Positions 1 through 8,344 of a DNA stretch of 64,000 bases are shown here, piece after piece (position 1 is the stretch's first letter; each line of letters opens with the position of its first letter). The position numbers and the translations under genes are program-made. The notes under the pieces were generated by a model. The model did not search any database, was not told where the DNA came from, and saw only the letters and a list, made by a program, of their open reading frames with translations. The stretch covers positions 37,595 through 101,594 of the forward strand of contig NZ_JACJST010000024.1 of the NCBI RefSeq assembly GCF_014698305.1, read 5' to 3'. This stretch comes from Anabaena lutea FACHB-196 (GTDB taxonomy: Bacteria > Cyanobacteriota > Cyanobacteriia > Cyanobacteriales > Nostocaceae).

Positions 1-341
1 ATCACATTCCCATCTGGATCTTTAGTAAAAATAGCAGCACGGCCGGAAGCACTAGCTTGAATGGAATAATTTTGATTGAGTAATTCTGTTTTAGCTGCTT
101 CTAAGTCAGCAACACAGAAAGCAATATGAGGGTTACGTCCCCATTTTTCGTTTTGATTATCGGTGGGGACAGATGACGAAACTATCAGATGAATTTGATA
201 ATTGCCGATTTGATACCATGCACCAGGATATTTAAGGGTGCGGTCTATTTTTGCTAATCCTAATACTTTACCATAAAAGTTTTCTGAGCGTTCTAAGTCG
301 GTTACGAGTATGGCTGTGTGGAGACTTTGGCTAATTTGCAT
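1..341 (-). CDS. VOC (glyoxalase-fold) family protein, 3' part cut by window edge
   Basis: The reverse strand reads from an ATG at 341 to the window edge without a stop, giving about 113 residues that begin MQISQSLHTAILVTDLERS. The ATL..DLERSENFYGKVLGL opening, a central NPHIAFCVADL strand and the ending FTKDPDGNV are the pattern of the vicinal oxygen chelate fold (glyoxalase I, bleomycin resistance, dioxygenase). The DPDGN motif normally lies near the metal-binding Glu of the second beta-alpha-beta unit, so only about ten residues should be missing. The substrate cannot be told from sequence. Confidence 0.85.
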   Translation of the reverse strand, partial: MQISQSLHTAILVTDLERSENFYGKVLGLAKIDRTLKYPGAWYQIGNYQIHLIVSSSVPTDNQNEKWGRNPHIAFCVADLEAAKTELLNQNYSIQASASGRAAIFTKDPDGNV

Positions 342-687
342 TGTGAGTCAGATGGGTGTAATTTCTATGCAGGATGTTAGAAAAAAATTGGACGACTTAT
401 CTGAAAGTTTATGGGATAAATGATGATGGAATAATTGGTAATAGTGCCTCCAGAAACTACCTGTGATGTGTCAGTCCTTAGAGGATGTTTGAAAAGTATT
501 GCATGAAACCAATCAACCCCAAAAACCTAACCCCCCTTCCCCCCTTCCCTACAAGGGAATGGGGGTTTCAAAGCCTCTATCCTCGTAGGAGAGAGGTTTG
601 GAGAGAGGTTTTTCAGTAAATTTTTAGACTTCTCAAACAACCTCTTAGGTGAGATGTCAGATTCCCCCTATGACGCTATCGTAAATC
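342..687. repeat. Intergenic region with dispersed C-rich/G-rich palindromic repeat
   Basis: No credible gene lies here. Positions 520-625 hold a common Nostoc-type dispersed repeat: a C-rich block (ACCCCCCTTCC), a matching ATGGGGG block and GGAGAGAGG blocks that can fold back on each other. Related sequence recurs at about 5657-5800, 9935-10020 and 20715-20740. Confidence 0.5.
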
Positions 688-714
688 ATGAGTGCTTTCA
701 GGAGTGCATCTTTA

Positions 715-1410
715 ATGAAAGGCAAAAAAGTTTTACTTACAGGCGGTACTGGTGGACTGGGTTTAGGCGTAACGCCAGCGGTTCTCGCTCAAGGTGCAGA
801 GGTGACAATTCCTTATCGTCACTCTAAAGATGTAGAACGTCTAAAGGATATTATTCCACCTGAAGATTTTACCAGAATTCACTTTATCCCTGCTAATTTG
901 GAGGATGAAGCTTCGGTAGAATATGTAATCAGCCGCATAGGAAGGGTTGATGTGTTAATTCATCTCGTGGGTGGATTTTCGATGGGGAAAACCCACGAAT
1001 ACAGTTATTACAGTTGGAAGAAGGAATTTGAGTTAAACCTAAATACAACTTTTTTAGCTTGTAAATATAGCCTGAAAAGTATGCTAGAACACGGCTATGG
1101 GCGTATTGTTACGGTCAGTTCTCGTGCTGGTGCTGAACCTGCGGGAAAATTAGCCGCTTACTCTGCTGCTAAAGCTGGTGTGATTGCTTTAACTAAAGCT
1201 ATAGCCGATGAAACCAAAGGAACTAACATCACCGCCAATACTATTCTCCCTAGTGTCATTGATACCCCCAGCAACCAAAAAGCTATGGGTGCAGAAAATG
1301 CTGATAAGTGGGTAAAACCAGAATCTATCGCCCAAGTGATCTGCTTTTTAGTTTCAGAAGCTGCTAAAGATATCCGAGGTGCAGCTATTCCTGTTTATGG
1401 GAATGTTTGA
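715..1410 (+). CDS. SDR family NAD(P)-dependent oxidoreductase
   Basis: This is a short-chain dehydrogenase/reductase with a Rossmann fold. Near the N-terminus is the cofactor motif TGGTGGLG. It is followed by a strand ending HLVGGF in place of the usual NNAG, the catalytic Ser in VTVSSRAG, and the YSAAK motif with catalytic Tyr and Lys. The frame is open from an ATG at 688. I prefer the ATG at 715 because AGGAG sits about ten bases before it and the protein then starts directly at the beta-1 strand (MKGKKVLLTGG). The length of 231 residues is normal for classical SDRs. The substrate is unknown. A terminator-like hairpin follows at 1441. Confidence 0.9.
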   Translation: MKGKKVLLTGGTGGLGLGVTPAVLAQGAEVTIPYRHSKDVERLKDIIPPEDFTRIHFIPANLEDEASVEYVISRIGRVDVLIHLVGGFSMGKTHEYSYYSWKKEFELNLNTTFLACKYSLKSMLEHGYGRIVTVSSRAGAEPAGKLAAYSAAKAGVIALTKAIADETKGTNITANTILPSVIDTPSNQKAMGAENADKWVKPESIAQVICFLVSEAAKDIRGAAIPVYGNV

Positions 1411-1440
1411 TAATTGAATTGCATATTTTATTTGATAAAT

Positions 1441-1475
1441 ACCCATTCAGATCAACAACTGGATGGGTGTTTTTT
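1441..1475 (+). terminator. Rho-independent terminator after the SDR gene
   Basis: ACCCATTCAG pairs with CTGGATGGGT across a short loop (one mismatch), followed by a run of six or more T. It lies about 30 bases past the SDR stop codon. Confidence 0.75.
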
Positions 1476-1534
1476 GATCGTGGTGAATTATTGCTAGATA
1501 GTTCTTCCTCATCAAATTCATGATAACAAATTTT

Positions 1535-1578
1535 AAAGCCAATGTCAACTTCCTAAATCTCCTTTATTGGCTTTTTTT
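1535..1578 (+). terminator. Second terminator-like hairpin
   Basis: AAAGCCAAT (1535-1543) pairs perfectly with ATTGGCTTT (1566-1574) and runs into a T tract. No gene lies between this hairpin and the one at 1441, so it is either a backup terminator or the end of a small unannotated transcript. Confidence 0.55.
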
Positions 1579-1872
1579 GCAAGTGTCATAATTAATGTCT
1601 GCTGTTGTAGTGATAAAACGATAAGATGATGTTTTAAACTAATTTCAATATTCATATTGATGAAGAAATAGATTTATTTGCCAAAATTGAACCTATCTAA
1701 ATAAGTGAATAACTAAAAAATAGTTTATTCTAAACTACTGACTTGGCATTAGCAACTAACAATGATTATTACGCCTATTTTGCTTGTAATATTCTTGATG
1801 CTTGTTTATTTTCTCTAAGATTTTCACTCATCAATATGCTAAAATAGCTAATACACTTCAATCAGGTGATCA
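1579..1872. other. AT-rich intergenic region
   Basis: No reading frame, repeat or strong hairpin was seen. It is the likely promoter region of the two-gene unit that starts at 1873. Confidence 0.4.
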
Positions 1873-2193
1873 ATGATGACACAATCTACACCCCAAAGAG
1901 TTGTACGGCGTGGTCGAGTATTTCCCGAAATTCAGTGGACAGAAGAAAGAAAAGCTCAGGAAAAAGCTAGAAGACAGGCATTTTCTGAGCGTTGTTGGGC
2001 AATCTTTGAACGGTTAAAACCAGAAATACTAGATAAATACTATGGTTGGTACATTGCCATTGAACCTGATAGCGGTGATTATTTCATTGATCAGGATCAA
2101 GAGGTAGCTAGTAAAATGGCTAGAGAAAAGTATCCTCATGTCATTCATCATATTTATGGCATTAATGAAACGGGAATTAGTGGCAGAATATGA
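1873..2193 (+). CDS. Hypothetical protein, first gene of a two-gene unit
   Basis: This 106-residue protein has a basic N-terminus (VVRRGRVFPEIQWTEERKAQEKARRQAF) likely to be helical. A C-terminal segment reads WYIAIEPDSGDYFIDQDQEVASKMAREKYPH and resembles the small DUF5678-type domain seen in many cyanobacterial proteins. The start has two adjacent ATGs preceded by AGGTGATCA. Its stop overlaps the next start (ATGA), so the two proteins are translationally coupled and probably work together. The partner is a retropepsin-like protein. The function is not known, and the domain call is inference from pattern only. Confidence 0.75.
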   Translation: MMTQSTPQRVVRRGRVFPEIQWTEERKAQEKARRQAFSERCWAIFERLKPEILDKYYGWYIAIEPDSGDYFIDQDQEVASKMAREKYPHVIHHIYGINETGISGRI

Positions 2194-2567
2194 TTGAGGG
2201 CAGATTTGGAGATAAAGGTCAAATTTATTTGGAAATTGATTTAATTGGTGGGGATGATTTCAGTTTTCCTGTAGAAACAATGTTAGATACAGGATTTACT
2301 GAATTTTTAGCCATGAATAAACAAGATGTACAAAGTCTTGATTGGCCTTTTTTACGTCAGAATAAATTAAGAACTGCTCAAGGAGAAACTGAATTTGATG
2401 TTTATAGCGGTAGGGTAATTATAGATGAGCAAGAGTTTGAAGTTCCTGTATTTGCTGGAGATGAAATACAGGAAATTTTATTAGGTTCTCGATGGTTGAA
2501 GTTGTTTGTTTTAGTCGCTAATTATGGTGAAAATAGGGTAAGTTTAGAATTGATTAAATCAAACTAA
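2190..2567 (+). CDS. Clan AA aspartic protease-like (retropepsin-fold) protein
   Basis: This 125-residue protein carries an LDTGFTEFLAM segment, matching the DTG active-site loop of single-domain, dimerising clan AA aspartic proteases. The downstream LLGSRWLKLF matches the hydrophobic-hydrophobic-Gly motif these proteins carry near the C-terminus. The size fits the retropepsin-like family common in cyanobacteria. It overlaps the upstream gene by four bases. Substrate and role are unknown. The partner could be a substrate or an adaptor. Confidence 0.8.
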   Translation: MIEGRFGDKGQIYLEIDLIGGDDFSFPVETMLDTGFTEFLAMNKQDVQSLDWPFLRQNKLRTAQGETEFDVYSGRVIIDEQEFEVPVFAGDEIQEILLGSRWLKLFVLVANYGENRVSLELIKSN

Positions 2568-2640
2568 AAAATCACCTTCCCATTTTCCAGCAGTTTTATC
2601 AAAAAAATCAGCAGGATATTCTAATTCTTCAGGTGTTGGT
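2568..2640 (-). pseudogene. Fragment of an antitoxin-like C-terminus
   Basis: The reverse strand encodes PTPEELEYPADFFDKTAGKW and then EGDFLV, with an in-frame stop a few codons upstream and no start codon. The text resembles the C-terminal tail found in cyanobacterial type II antitoxin-like proteins. I read it as a gene remnant at the left edge of the reverse-transcriptase region. Family assignment is from memory of the pattern. Confidence 0.3.
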
Positions 2641-2744
2641 ATTTTTTATTAATGGGGGAAAAATATTTTTTTATTTTTTCAATTGTCTTCTGTACATAAA
2701 TATACAGATTTTATTGCTAGTTAACCCAAGTATATATAAAAAAT

Positions 2745-2995
2745 ATCACGCGACATTTTTATTAGGTTGCCCCTTCGTAAGCCCAAAGGAAAGGAAAAAT
2801 CCCTATAGCGCGTAGCGTCCATAAAAACTCATAATAGTTTACACCGACGTAAACAGTAAGCTTTGATCATGGTAAAGCACATACTTGCTCACCGAACGGC
2901 GATAGCCAGGTGAACAAGAATTAGCTTAAACACAAAGGGCGGCGCTCCACCGCCCAAATGCAAGGCTGTTTTACCTGTTGATAATGGCGCGTGAT
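2745..2995 (-). ncRNA. Candidate retron msr-msd RNA downstream of the reverse transcriptase
   Basis: ATCACGCGACATT (2745-2757) and AATGGCGCGTGAT (2983-2995) form a 12-of-13 long-range inverted repeat closing a 251-nt region. The region begins about 40 bases past the reverse-transcriptase stop on the same strand. Inside are GGGCGG/CCGCCC (2937-2955), a 10-bp arm with one mismatch, CTTGCTCACC/GGTGAACAAG (2884-2918), that holds an inner GGC-GATA-GCC, GCTTT/AAAGC (2860-2878), and GTTTAC/GTAAAC (2837-2854). A retron RNA has the same layout: outer a1/a2 repeats around several hairpins. Known retrons usually carry this RNA before the reverse transcriptase, and here only 21 bases separate the RT from the divergent reading frame at 4765. 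It could instead be a small inverted-repeat element. Confidence 0.4.
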
Positions 2996-3036
2996 GATTA
3001 AAGTATAAAACATTGAAGGTATAAAAAGCAAGTGTT

Positions 3037-4743
3037 TTAGAAAGGAACAGGATCATCTGTGTTACTAAAACAAAATTTTTCTGGTTGCCAGTTTGTTAAG
3101 TAATGTAAAAATTCTAATAGTTCTTCTTCTGTTAATTGTTGCAAAGAAAGTTTATGATAATTTTCCTGTAAATGTTGGCGTTTTTTAGTTTTATTAAATT
3201 TCAATTCTTTGAGTTTATAATTAATCTGTTTGACAATATGAGATTGAGTCATAAACTCTTGATGAACCAATACATATTTTTCACGTTTACGTAAATATTT
3301 TTCTTTAATTCGTTTGATCTGCTCTATAAATTTATCACCTTTTTCTGGATTTACCATTACCACAAAATTAGCAAACCCTTCAATAGCTGCTATAATATCC
3401 TGGGACTTTCCCCAAGTATAATTTTGCAGTCCATCTTTTTCAATTTTATAAAGAACAGCACGAAAAGTTTTAATTTTATCTCTGGAAATATTCAGTTTTT
3501 CATTAACGATGATACCTGTTACTTCCTGTCTGCGATAATTACGAACTACCCTAGTTTTATTTTCATTAATTTCAAAGTCTTCTTTTTTAACAATCAAATT
3601 GGTAAGTTTCAGAATATTATTGATATTGACAAGACTTTCACCAGCAGCAGAAAAAGTTAAATCATCAGCATAACGAGTATAATCAAAACCATATTCTTTA
3701 GCCATAAAAGTTAATCTTCTATCCAACCTGCGACACAGAATATTGGTAATTGCTGGACTACTTGGTGCGCCTTGGGGTAAATAACGATCTGTCCATGATA
3801 ATAATATATTATTAGTTTTTCCGTTTATTTCAACTTCTTTAATTTTTGGTTCGGTGCAAATCAAAGCAAAAATTGTTGAGGCTGTTTCTGAATATCCAAA
3901 GGATTTTAAAAGTCCCTTAACTCGTTTATAAGAAATTGAAGGAAAAAAATCTTTGAGATCAATATTAATAATTACTTTTTTACCTACATGAATCTGTGCA
4001 TTTGTCACTATTGAACGTTGTAAACAAAACCCGTGAGCAGCATCATGTAATTCTATTTGTTCCAGAATATTATGCAAGATCCAATTTTGAGCTTTTTTTA
4101 ATAATTTTTTTGGGGCGGAAATTTGCCGATATCCACTAGGTTTTTTAGGTATTTGAAATCGGTTATAATGATAATGTGTGCGAGAAAAAGCGAGAAAGCG
4201 TAAACCTTTAACACTAATTCCCATAGCTTGAGCAATTTCTTCATGGGTATTATATATGGGTAAGTTTTTACTTTCTAATTTCTGCTGATTAAACTGGGAA
4301 TTTTCACTGTGCTTTTTTCGCAATAAATCAATTTTTTCTAATCTTTTAGAAATGAAACTCTCCAATTTATTTAAGTCTGCGGATATCCATTCATATGTTT
4401 CTTGTTCTATGTACCAAGTACCCTCATATTCAATATAAAAAAAGTCAGAATTATCATTACTTTCATTATTTGAATAATGGGGATAATCTTTGCCAATTAA
4501 ATCCTGCATTTTTTGAAAAATATTTGTATATTCTCCATCAGCTATGAGTGTATTAGCTTTTTGTAAATCAGCAATTGCACCTTGCTCCTCTCTTTGTTTC
4601 CTGCGAATTAAACCCCGGTAGTGATAAGCTTGATAACTATTTGGATCTTGAGAAATGATTTGATTAAAACAATCAATAGCCTCAATATATTTTTGTGATT
4701 TGTAGAGGTCAATACCTCTATTGAGAATTTGATTAAAGTCCAT
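3037..4743 (-). CDS. Retron-type reverse transcriptase with N-terminal TPR domain
   Basis: This 568-residue protein starts with about two TPR units (residues 3-70), followed by a charged linker. From about residue 165 a reverse transcriptase follows: an IDLKDFF metal-binding strand (Asp262), YLPQGAPSSP, and the catalytic YADD at 358-361. Two retron-diagnostic motifs are present, NAQIH (NAxxH, residues 248-252) and VTG at 408-410. The C-terminal 130 residues are lysine-rich and correspond to the thumb and RNA-binding end. Retron RTs make branched msDNA from a partner RNA and usually act in anti-phage defence. The TPR fusion is unusual and may carry the effector or sensing role. The RNA may be the structured region just downstream. 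There is no obvious separate effector gene. Confidence 0.9.
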   Translation of the reverse strand: MDFNQILNRGIDLYKSQKYIEAIDCFNQIISQDPNSYQAYHYRGLIRRKQREEQGAIADLQKANTLIADGEYTNIFQKMQDLIGKDYPHYSNNESNDNSDFFYIEYEGTWYIEQETYEWISADLNKLESFISKRLEKIDLLRKKHSENSQFNQQKLESKNLPIYNTHEEIAQAMGISVKGLRFLAFSRTHYHYNRFQIPKKPSGYRQISAPKKLLKKAQNWILHNILEQIELHDAAHGFCLQRSIVTNAQIHVGKKVIINIDLKDFFPSISYKRVKGLLKSFGYSETASTIFALICTEPKIKEVEINGKTNNILLSWTDRYLPQGAPSSPAITNILCRRLDRRLTFMAKEYGFDYTRYADDLTFSAAGESLVNINNILKLTNLIVKKEDFEINENKTRVVRNYRRQEVTGIIVNEKLNISRDKIKTFRAVLYKIEKDGLQNYTWGKSQDIIAAIEGFANFVVMVNPEKGDKFIEQIKRIKEKYLRKREKYVLVHQEFMTQSHIVKQINYKLKELKFNKTKKRQHLQENYHKLSLQQLTEEELLEFLHYLTNWQPEKFCFSNTDDPVPF

Positions 4744-4764
4744 ATTGTTGGTAAATGCAATTAG

Positions 4765-5031
4765 TTGAATATTTTTGTAAATGATATTTTAGAATTAGTA
4801 GAAAGAATTTTGGTTTACAAATTTTCATCCTATAGCCGTCAGGAGTTAGAAGCAATGTTTGGATTAACAGAATGGCAGCAAACTCGATTTTATCAAGAAG
4901 TAAAAAAAGAAACGGAGTTAGAAACTAAGTTAAAAACGATTTCTAAACTGTTAAATGAGGGGCTAACTGTAGAACAAATCGCTCGCATACTTGAGTTAGA
5001 TATCGAAGTGGTGAAACAAGCAATCCAATAG
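4765..5031 (+). pseudogene. C-terminal remnant of a DUF2887/Rpn-type protein
   Basis: The frame covers 88 residues from a TTG. The immediately preceding in-frame codon is TAG, and no ATG start exists. The content, ILVYKFSSYSRQELEAMFGL then RFYQEVKKE and a final helical TVEQIARILELDIEVVKQAI, matches the C-terminal part of cyanobacterial DUF2887/Rpn-family PD-(D/E)XK proteins, which normally have about 200 more residues in front. The N-terminal nuclease part is missing, so this is best read as a remnant cut off beside the reverse transcriptase. A short expressed protein cannot be excluded. Confidence 0.5.
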
Positions 5032-5121
5032 CAAAGTAGTAAATAGACATTTGATGAACAAATACAGGGGCGATACACCTTGAAAAGCCATCGCCCCCTA
5101 ATTAGCGACCATATCAGCGAT

Positions 5122-5568
5122 TTATGGCAACCAATTTTGATCTAATAATTGTTCAATAGTATAAGGACAATCTTCAGGAAAATCAACACTCATTCCTGTT
5201 TTCTTCCTCACATATCTTAACGCCTTCTCATAAATTTTTGCTTGATTTTCTTGTAAATGATTTCTGAGATTTTGACTTAAATAATCATTAAGTTGGGATC
5301 TAAAACTCATAATTTCCGCTTGCCAATGATTGGCATTATAATCATATTGTTCCTGCCAATATTGCAAAAGTAATAAATGTCTAATAATCTGTTCTAAAAA
5401 ACTCTCAACTGTTAACTTATCTCGACGACTCACATCTTCTAATTCCTCAATTAAATGCTCTAAGTCGATATCTTCTAGCCGTTTTTCTTTGAGGAGTTGC
5501 AGCGTTTCTACTAACCATTTTTCATTATCAGTATCATACAAAGAATATAGATCACTTGTTTGAGTCAT
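5122..5568 (-). CDS. DUF29 domain-containing protein
   Basis: This 148-residue protein opens with the YSLYDTDNEKWLVETLQLLKE pattern, then DLEHLIEELEDVSRRDK and a helical LLQYWQEQYDYNANHW segment. This is the layout of the DUF29 family, which is greatly expanded in cyanobacteria. The fold is all-helical and soluble. The function of the family is not established. The gene stands alone, with its own upstream region before 5569. Confidence 0.9.
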   Translation of the reverse strand: MTQTSDLYSLYDTDNEKWLVETLQLLKEKRLEDIDLEHLIEELEDVSRRDKLTVESFLEQIIRHLLLLQYWQEQYDYNANHWQAEIMSFRSQLNDYLSQNLRNHLQENQAKIYEKALRYVRKKTGMSVDFPEDCPYTIEQLLDQNWLP

Positions 5569-5639
5569 TGCTGTACTCTACTGGTTATATAGCTAATAAC
5601 TAATCTATCTCTATTCTTAGTTTGCCACATCATTGTCAA

Positions 5640-5798
5640 ATCCATAAACTTTAACCACCTAACCCCCAACCCCTTCCCTATCAGGAAAGGGGAGCAAATT
5701 ACTTCTTTTCCCTCTCCACCCCCCAAGTTCCCCCCTTTCTGGGGGGAGTCCGTCCATATGTTCCCTCTCCTGAAAGGAGAGGGTTAGGGAGAGGTAGT
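5640..5798. repeat. Dispersed C-rich/G-rich inverted repeat
   Basis: Blocks such as AACCCCCAACCCCTTCCCT, CCCTCTCC and GGAGAGGGTTAGGGAGAGG can pair with each other. This belongs to the same dispersed family as the repeat at about 520-625 and that at 9935-10020. Confidence 0.5.
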
Positions 5799-6947
5799 CT
5801 AACGTTTAACCGGCGTACCGCAAGGATAAGTTGCTACTTCCTCTGCACCTTCTTTAACAACTGGTTTATCCTTCGCTGCTAAATAATCTTTTTGTAATGT
5901 ATCTAACAATGCTTCTCGTCTATCATACAACCGCTTCAGGGAACGAGGTTGACATTGATTCAGGACATAAGCTGTTACCAATGGGAGAGCGATCGTACTA
6001 TCGGTATAACAAACGATCGCACTGGGTAACTCATCTGGGTCAATCTTACCCCAACTCACAGCTTCTGCGGGAGTCGCCCCCGATAACCCACCAGTATCAG
6101 GACGTGCATCGGTAAACTGCACAAAGAAATCATGTCCCCGTTCTTCTAATCCTAAAACCTCGTGAAGTTGCGGTTGTGTTTGTAATAAAAAGTTCTTAGG
6201 ACTACCACCACCAATAATTACCGCTGCACTTGTACCGTCGTTTTCTCGCGCCCCATAGACGATCGCAGCTGTTTCATTTACGTCAATAGAGGGATCTATT
6301 ACCAACTTTGAACCTTCTAAAGCTAAAGCTGCCACATTCATCCCAATGGAACTATCTCCAGGAGAAGAAGTGTAAATAGGTACACCACATTCATAAGCCG
6401 TTGCTAATAAGCAAGAATTTTTGACACCCAATTGCTTTTCTATTTCCCACACGCACTTACCTAGCAAATGGTGAAACTCAGCTGTTCCCATGCGTTTTTG
6501 GAAAGGTTCTGCTTGGAGAACTTTGCGAATAAAAGCATCTGTTTCTAGCAGTACATCATAACCAAAAATAATGTCATAAATTCTGATAGTTCCTTCTTCC
6601 CGTAATTTGACATCATCTAAAAACGGACTACCTGCAAACAGTTCAAAACCCAAACCATAGTGCATATCATGGTAAAGATTTGCACCAGTGCATATCATCC
6701 AGTCAATAAAACCATTGCGAATTAATGGTGCAAGGGCGGAAACACCAAAACCTGCGGGTGTCATCGCCCCGGAAAGGCTAACTCCTACAGTTACACCCTC
6801 TTGAAACACTTCCTTAGTCAGCAGTTGACAGGCTTCCCGCAACCGGGCTGAGTTGTAAGCCGTAAAATAGGTATTAATCAAGTCAACCACGCTAACATTG
6901 TTAGACATGGGGATAGGTGCAATTTTCTTACCTTGCTGTTTTGACAT
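5799..6947 (-). CDS. Deoxyhypusine synthase-like protein (possible homospermidine synthase)
   Basis: This 382-residue protein belongs to the deoxyhypusine synthase family. It has the [16 protein letters not shown] and CTGANLYHD segments of the NAD/spermidine site. [10 protein letters not shown] places a Lys where the eukaryotic enzyme has its catalytic Lys, and [14 protein letters not shown] matches the conserved SGARPDEAVSWGK. Bacteria have no eIF5A, and characterised bacterial relatives transfer the aminobutyl group to a polyamine, making homospermidine. That role fits filamentous cyanobacteria but is inferred. The start MSKQQGKK was chosen as the first ATG. A short AT-rich leader separates it from the divergent gene at 7091. 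Confidence 0.85.
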   Translation of the reverse strand: MSKQQGKKIAPIPMSNNVSVVDLINTYFTAYNSARLREACQLLTKEVFQEGVTVGVSLSGAMTPAGFGVSALAPLIRNGFIDWMICTGANLYHDMHYGLGFELFAGSPFLDDVKLREEGTIRIYDIIFGYDVLLETDAFIRKVLQAEPFQKRMGTAEFHHLLGKCVWEIEKQLGVKNSCLLATAYECGVPIYTSSPGDSSIGMNVAALALEGSKLVIDPSIDVNETAAIVYGARENDGTSAAVIIGGGSPKNFLLQTQPQLHEVLGLEERGHDFFVQFTDARPDTGGLSGATPAEAVSWGKIDPDELPSAIVCYTDSTIALPLVTAYVLNQCQPRSLKRLYDRREALLDTLQKDYLAAKDKPVVKEGAEEVATYPCGTPVKR

Positions 6948-7090
6948 TTTTGCTAACTCTCAAATAATAGATACGCCGAATCTAACCGAATATAATGTTA
7001 TCTAGCTTTTAAGGAATTCTGCCAATATTGCTCGATACAAATCATAGACTGTTCAGTAATATCATGTTTGGTTTAATACTTTAATTACTT

Positions 7091-7768
7091 ATGGAACCCA
7101 TTCGTATTTTTTACTTTTCTGATGTTCTCTGCATTTGGGCTTATATTGCTCAAATCCGTCTGGATGAGTTGAAAACAACCTTTGAAGACAAGATTGCTAT
7201 TGCACATCACTTTGTCCCTGTCTTTGGTGTAGCTAGTGAAAAGCTGGAGAACCGATGGAGAGAAAGAGGTGGATTGCAAGGATACAGCGATCATGTTCAG
7301 GAGGTTGGGAAAAAGTTTGATCACATCACTGTTCATCCTGATATTTGGACTAAGGTGACACCACCTTCATCCACATCTTGTCATTTGTTTCTCCATGCCA
7401 TTAAATTAGTAGAAGCGAATGGTTTGGTAGAGCCAGATCAACAGGTATTTGAAAAAGCCACCTGGGCATTTCGGAAGGCGTTTTTTACCCAACTGGCAAA
7501 CGTTTCTGACCGCAAGGTGCAATTTGAAATTGCGGAGGAGTTAAGACTCCCAATCGCCGCTATCCAAGCGCAAATCGATAGTGGTGAGGCTTATGCCCAG
7601 CTATCCAAGGATTTTGAATTAGTCAAAGAGCATACGGTTACAGTCAGCCCCACTCTGATTTTTAATGAAGGACGGCAGAGACTTAATGGTAATGTGGGCT
7701 ACAGGGTGATCGAAGCCAATATTCGGGAGTTACTACACAATCCTCCCGGAGAACAATCCTGGTGTTAG
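7091..7768 (+). CDS. DsbA family (thioredoxin-fold) protein
   Basis: This 225-residue protein starts MEPIRIFYFSDVLCIWAY, the beta-1/active-site region of the DsbA/2-hydroxychromene-2-carboxylate isomerase group. Instead of CxxC the site reads S-D-V-L-C-I-W, so one Cys remains. The cis-Pro loop is VSPTLIFNEG, and the helical insert between them has the length seen in FrnE-like DsbA proteins. There is no signal peptide, so it is cytoplasmic and unlikely to be a classic disulfide oxidase. A single Cys suits a glutathione-dependent isomerase or reductase, but the substrate is unknown. Confidence 0.8.
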   Translation: MEPIRIFYFSDVLCIWAYIAQIRLDELKTTFEDKIAIAHHFVPVFGVASEKLENRWRERGGLQGYSDHVQEVGKKFDHITVHPDIWTKVTPPSSTSCHLFLHAIKLVEANGLVEPDQQVFEKATWAFRKAFFTQLANVSDRKVQFEIAEELRLPIAAIQAQIDSGEAYAQLSKDFELVKEHTVTVSPTLIFNEGRQRLNGNVGYRVIEANIRELLHNPPGEQSWC

Positions 7769-7794
7769 GAATCTGGCGTTAATGGAAAGATGCG

Positions 7795-7862
7795 ATGCCT
7801 TCTCTACGAGACGCTTCGCGTAGCTTGCTTCTCCGGAGGGGTACGGCGAGCGCAGCTATCGC
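7795..7862. repeat. GC-rich palindromic dispersed repeat (GACGCTTCGCGTAGC family)
   Basis: The segment contains ACGAGACGCTTCGCGTAGC followed by CTTCTCCGGAGGGG and CGGCGAGCGCAGC. Each is self-complementary and rich in CG compared with the surrounding AT-rich DNA. Related copies lie near 2805, 15952, 40830, 46485, 46672 and 48850. Some of these sit inside genes. Confidence 0.65.
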
Positions 7863-8002
7863 AATCCAACCGACCTGAACATGAACATTAATCTTCAAGC
7901 AACAAATTCACCCTGATCTCAAACATCAGGTTTTCATACTAGTAACGCTGCAAAAATCAATTTGCCGCTAGGTAAGTGTAGTTTGATCTAAAGTCACCTC
8001 GG

Positions 8003-8344
8003 TCACTTGTCAGTATGTACGCCTAGTAGCAACTCCTTTGGATCGCCATTGGCTTTGTAGGTTGCCAACAGCAAATAGGGACATACGAACATGGCACCAA
8101 CGGAAGGACACAGAAAGCCGAAGAGAAACCCTTTGGGGGTAAATCCCTCTCGCCACGTAACCCAGATTGCTGTTAGGCAGAGAAAAATCAAAAGATCCGT
8201 GTTGAACTGAGCTCGCCAGTCAAGCTTCAGCAGGTCGCCAAAATAGACGGCTGGAAAATTTATACCCCTCGTGACTATGGCATAAATTGATACCGTAAAA
8301 ATGAGCAGTGTAGAAACTACTAAAAAAGCGCGTAGTAATGTCAT
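8003..8344 (-). CDS. Small membrane protein, three or four predicted TM segments
   Basis: I place the start at the ATG at 8344, because AGGAG stands nine bases before it. The frame is open further upstream, but that part overlaps a dispersed repeat. The 113-residue product has hydrophobic segments MTLLRAFLVVSTLLIFTVSI, TDLLIFLCLTAIWVTW and FGFLCPSVGAMFVCPYLLLATY. The arrangement resembles the DUF2834-type small membrane proteins of cyanobacteria, but I cannot confirm the family. No functional residues stand out. Confidence 0.7.
   Translation of the reverse strand: MTLLRAFLVVSTLLIFTVSIYAIVTRGINFPAVYFGDLLKLDWRAQFNTDLLIFLCLTAIWVTWREGFTPKGFLFGFLCPSVGAMFVCPYLLLATYKANGDPKELLLGVHTDK

Noticed and set aside
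2633..2815. 60-codon reading frame on the + strand
   Set aside because: It lies across the candidate retron RNA, has Phe/Ile/Asn-rich chance composition and no ribosome site.
2745..2995. Reading the structured region confidently as a retron RNA
   Set aside because: Kept only as a candidate at 0.4, because inverted ends around hairpins are also what a MITE looks like and the downstream position is not the usual one.
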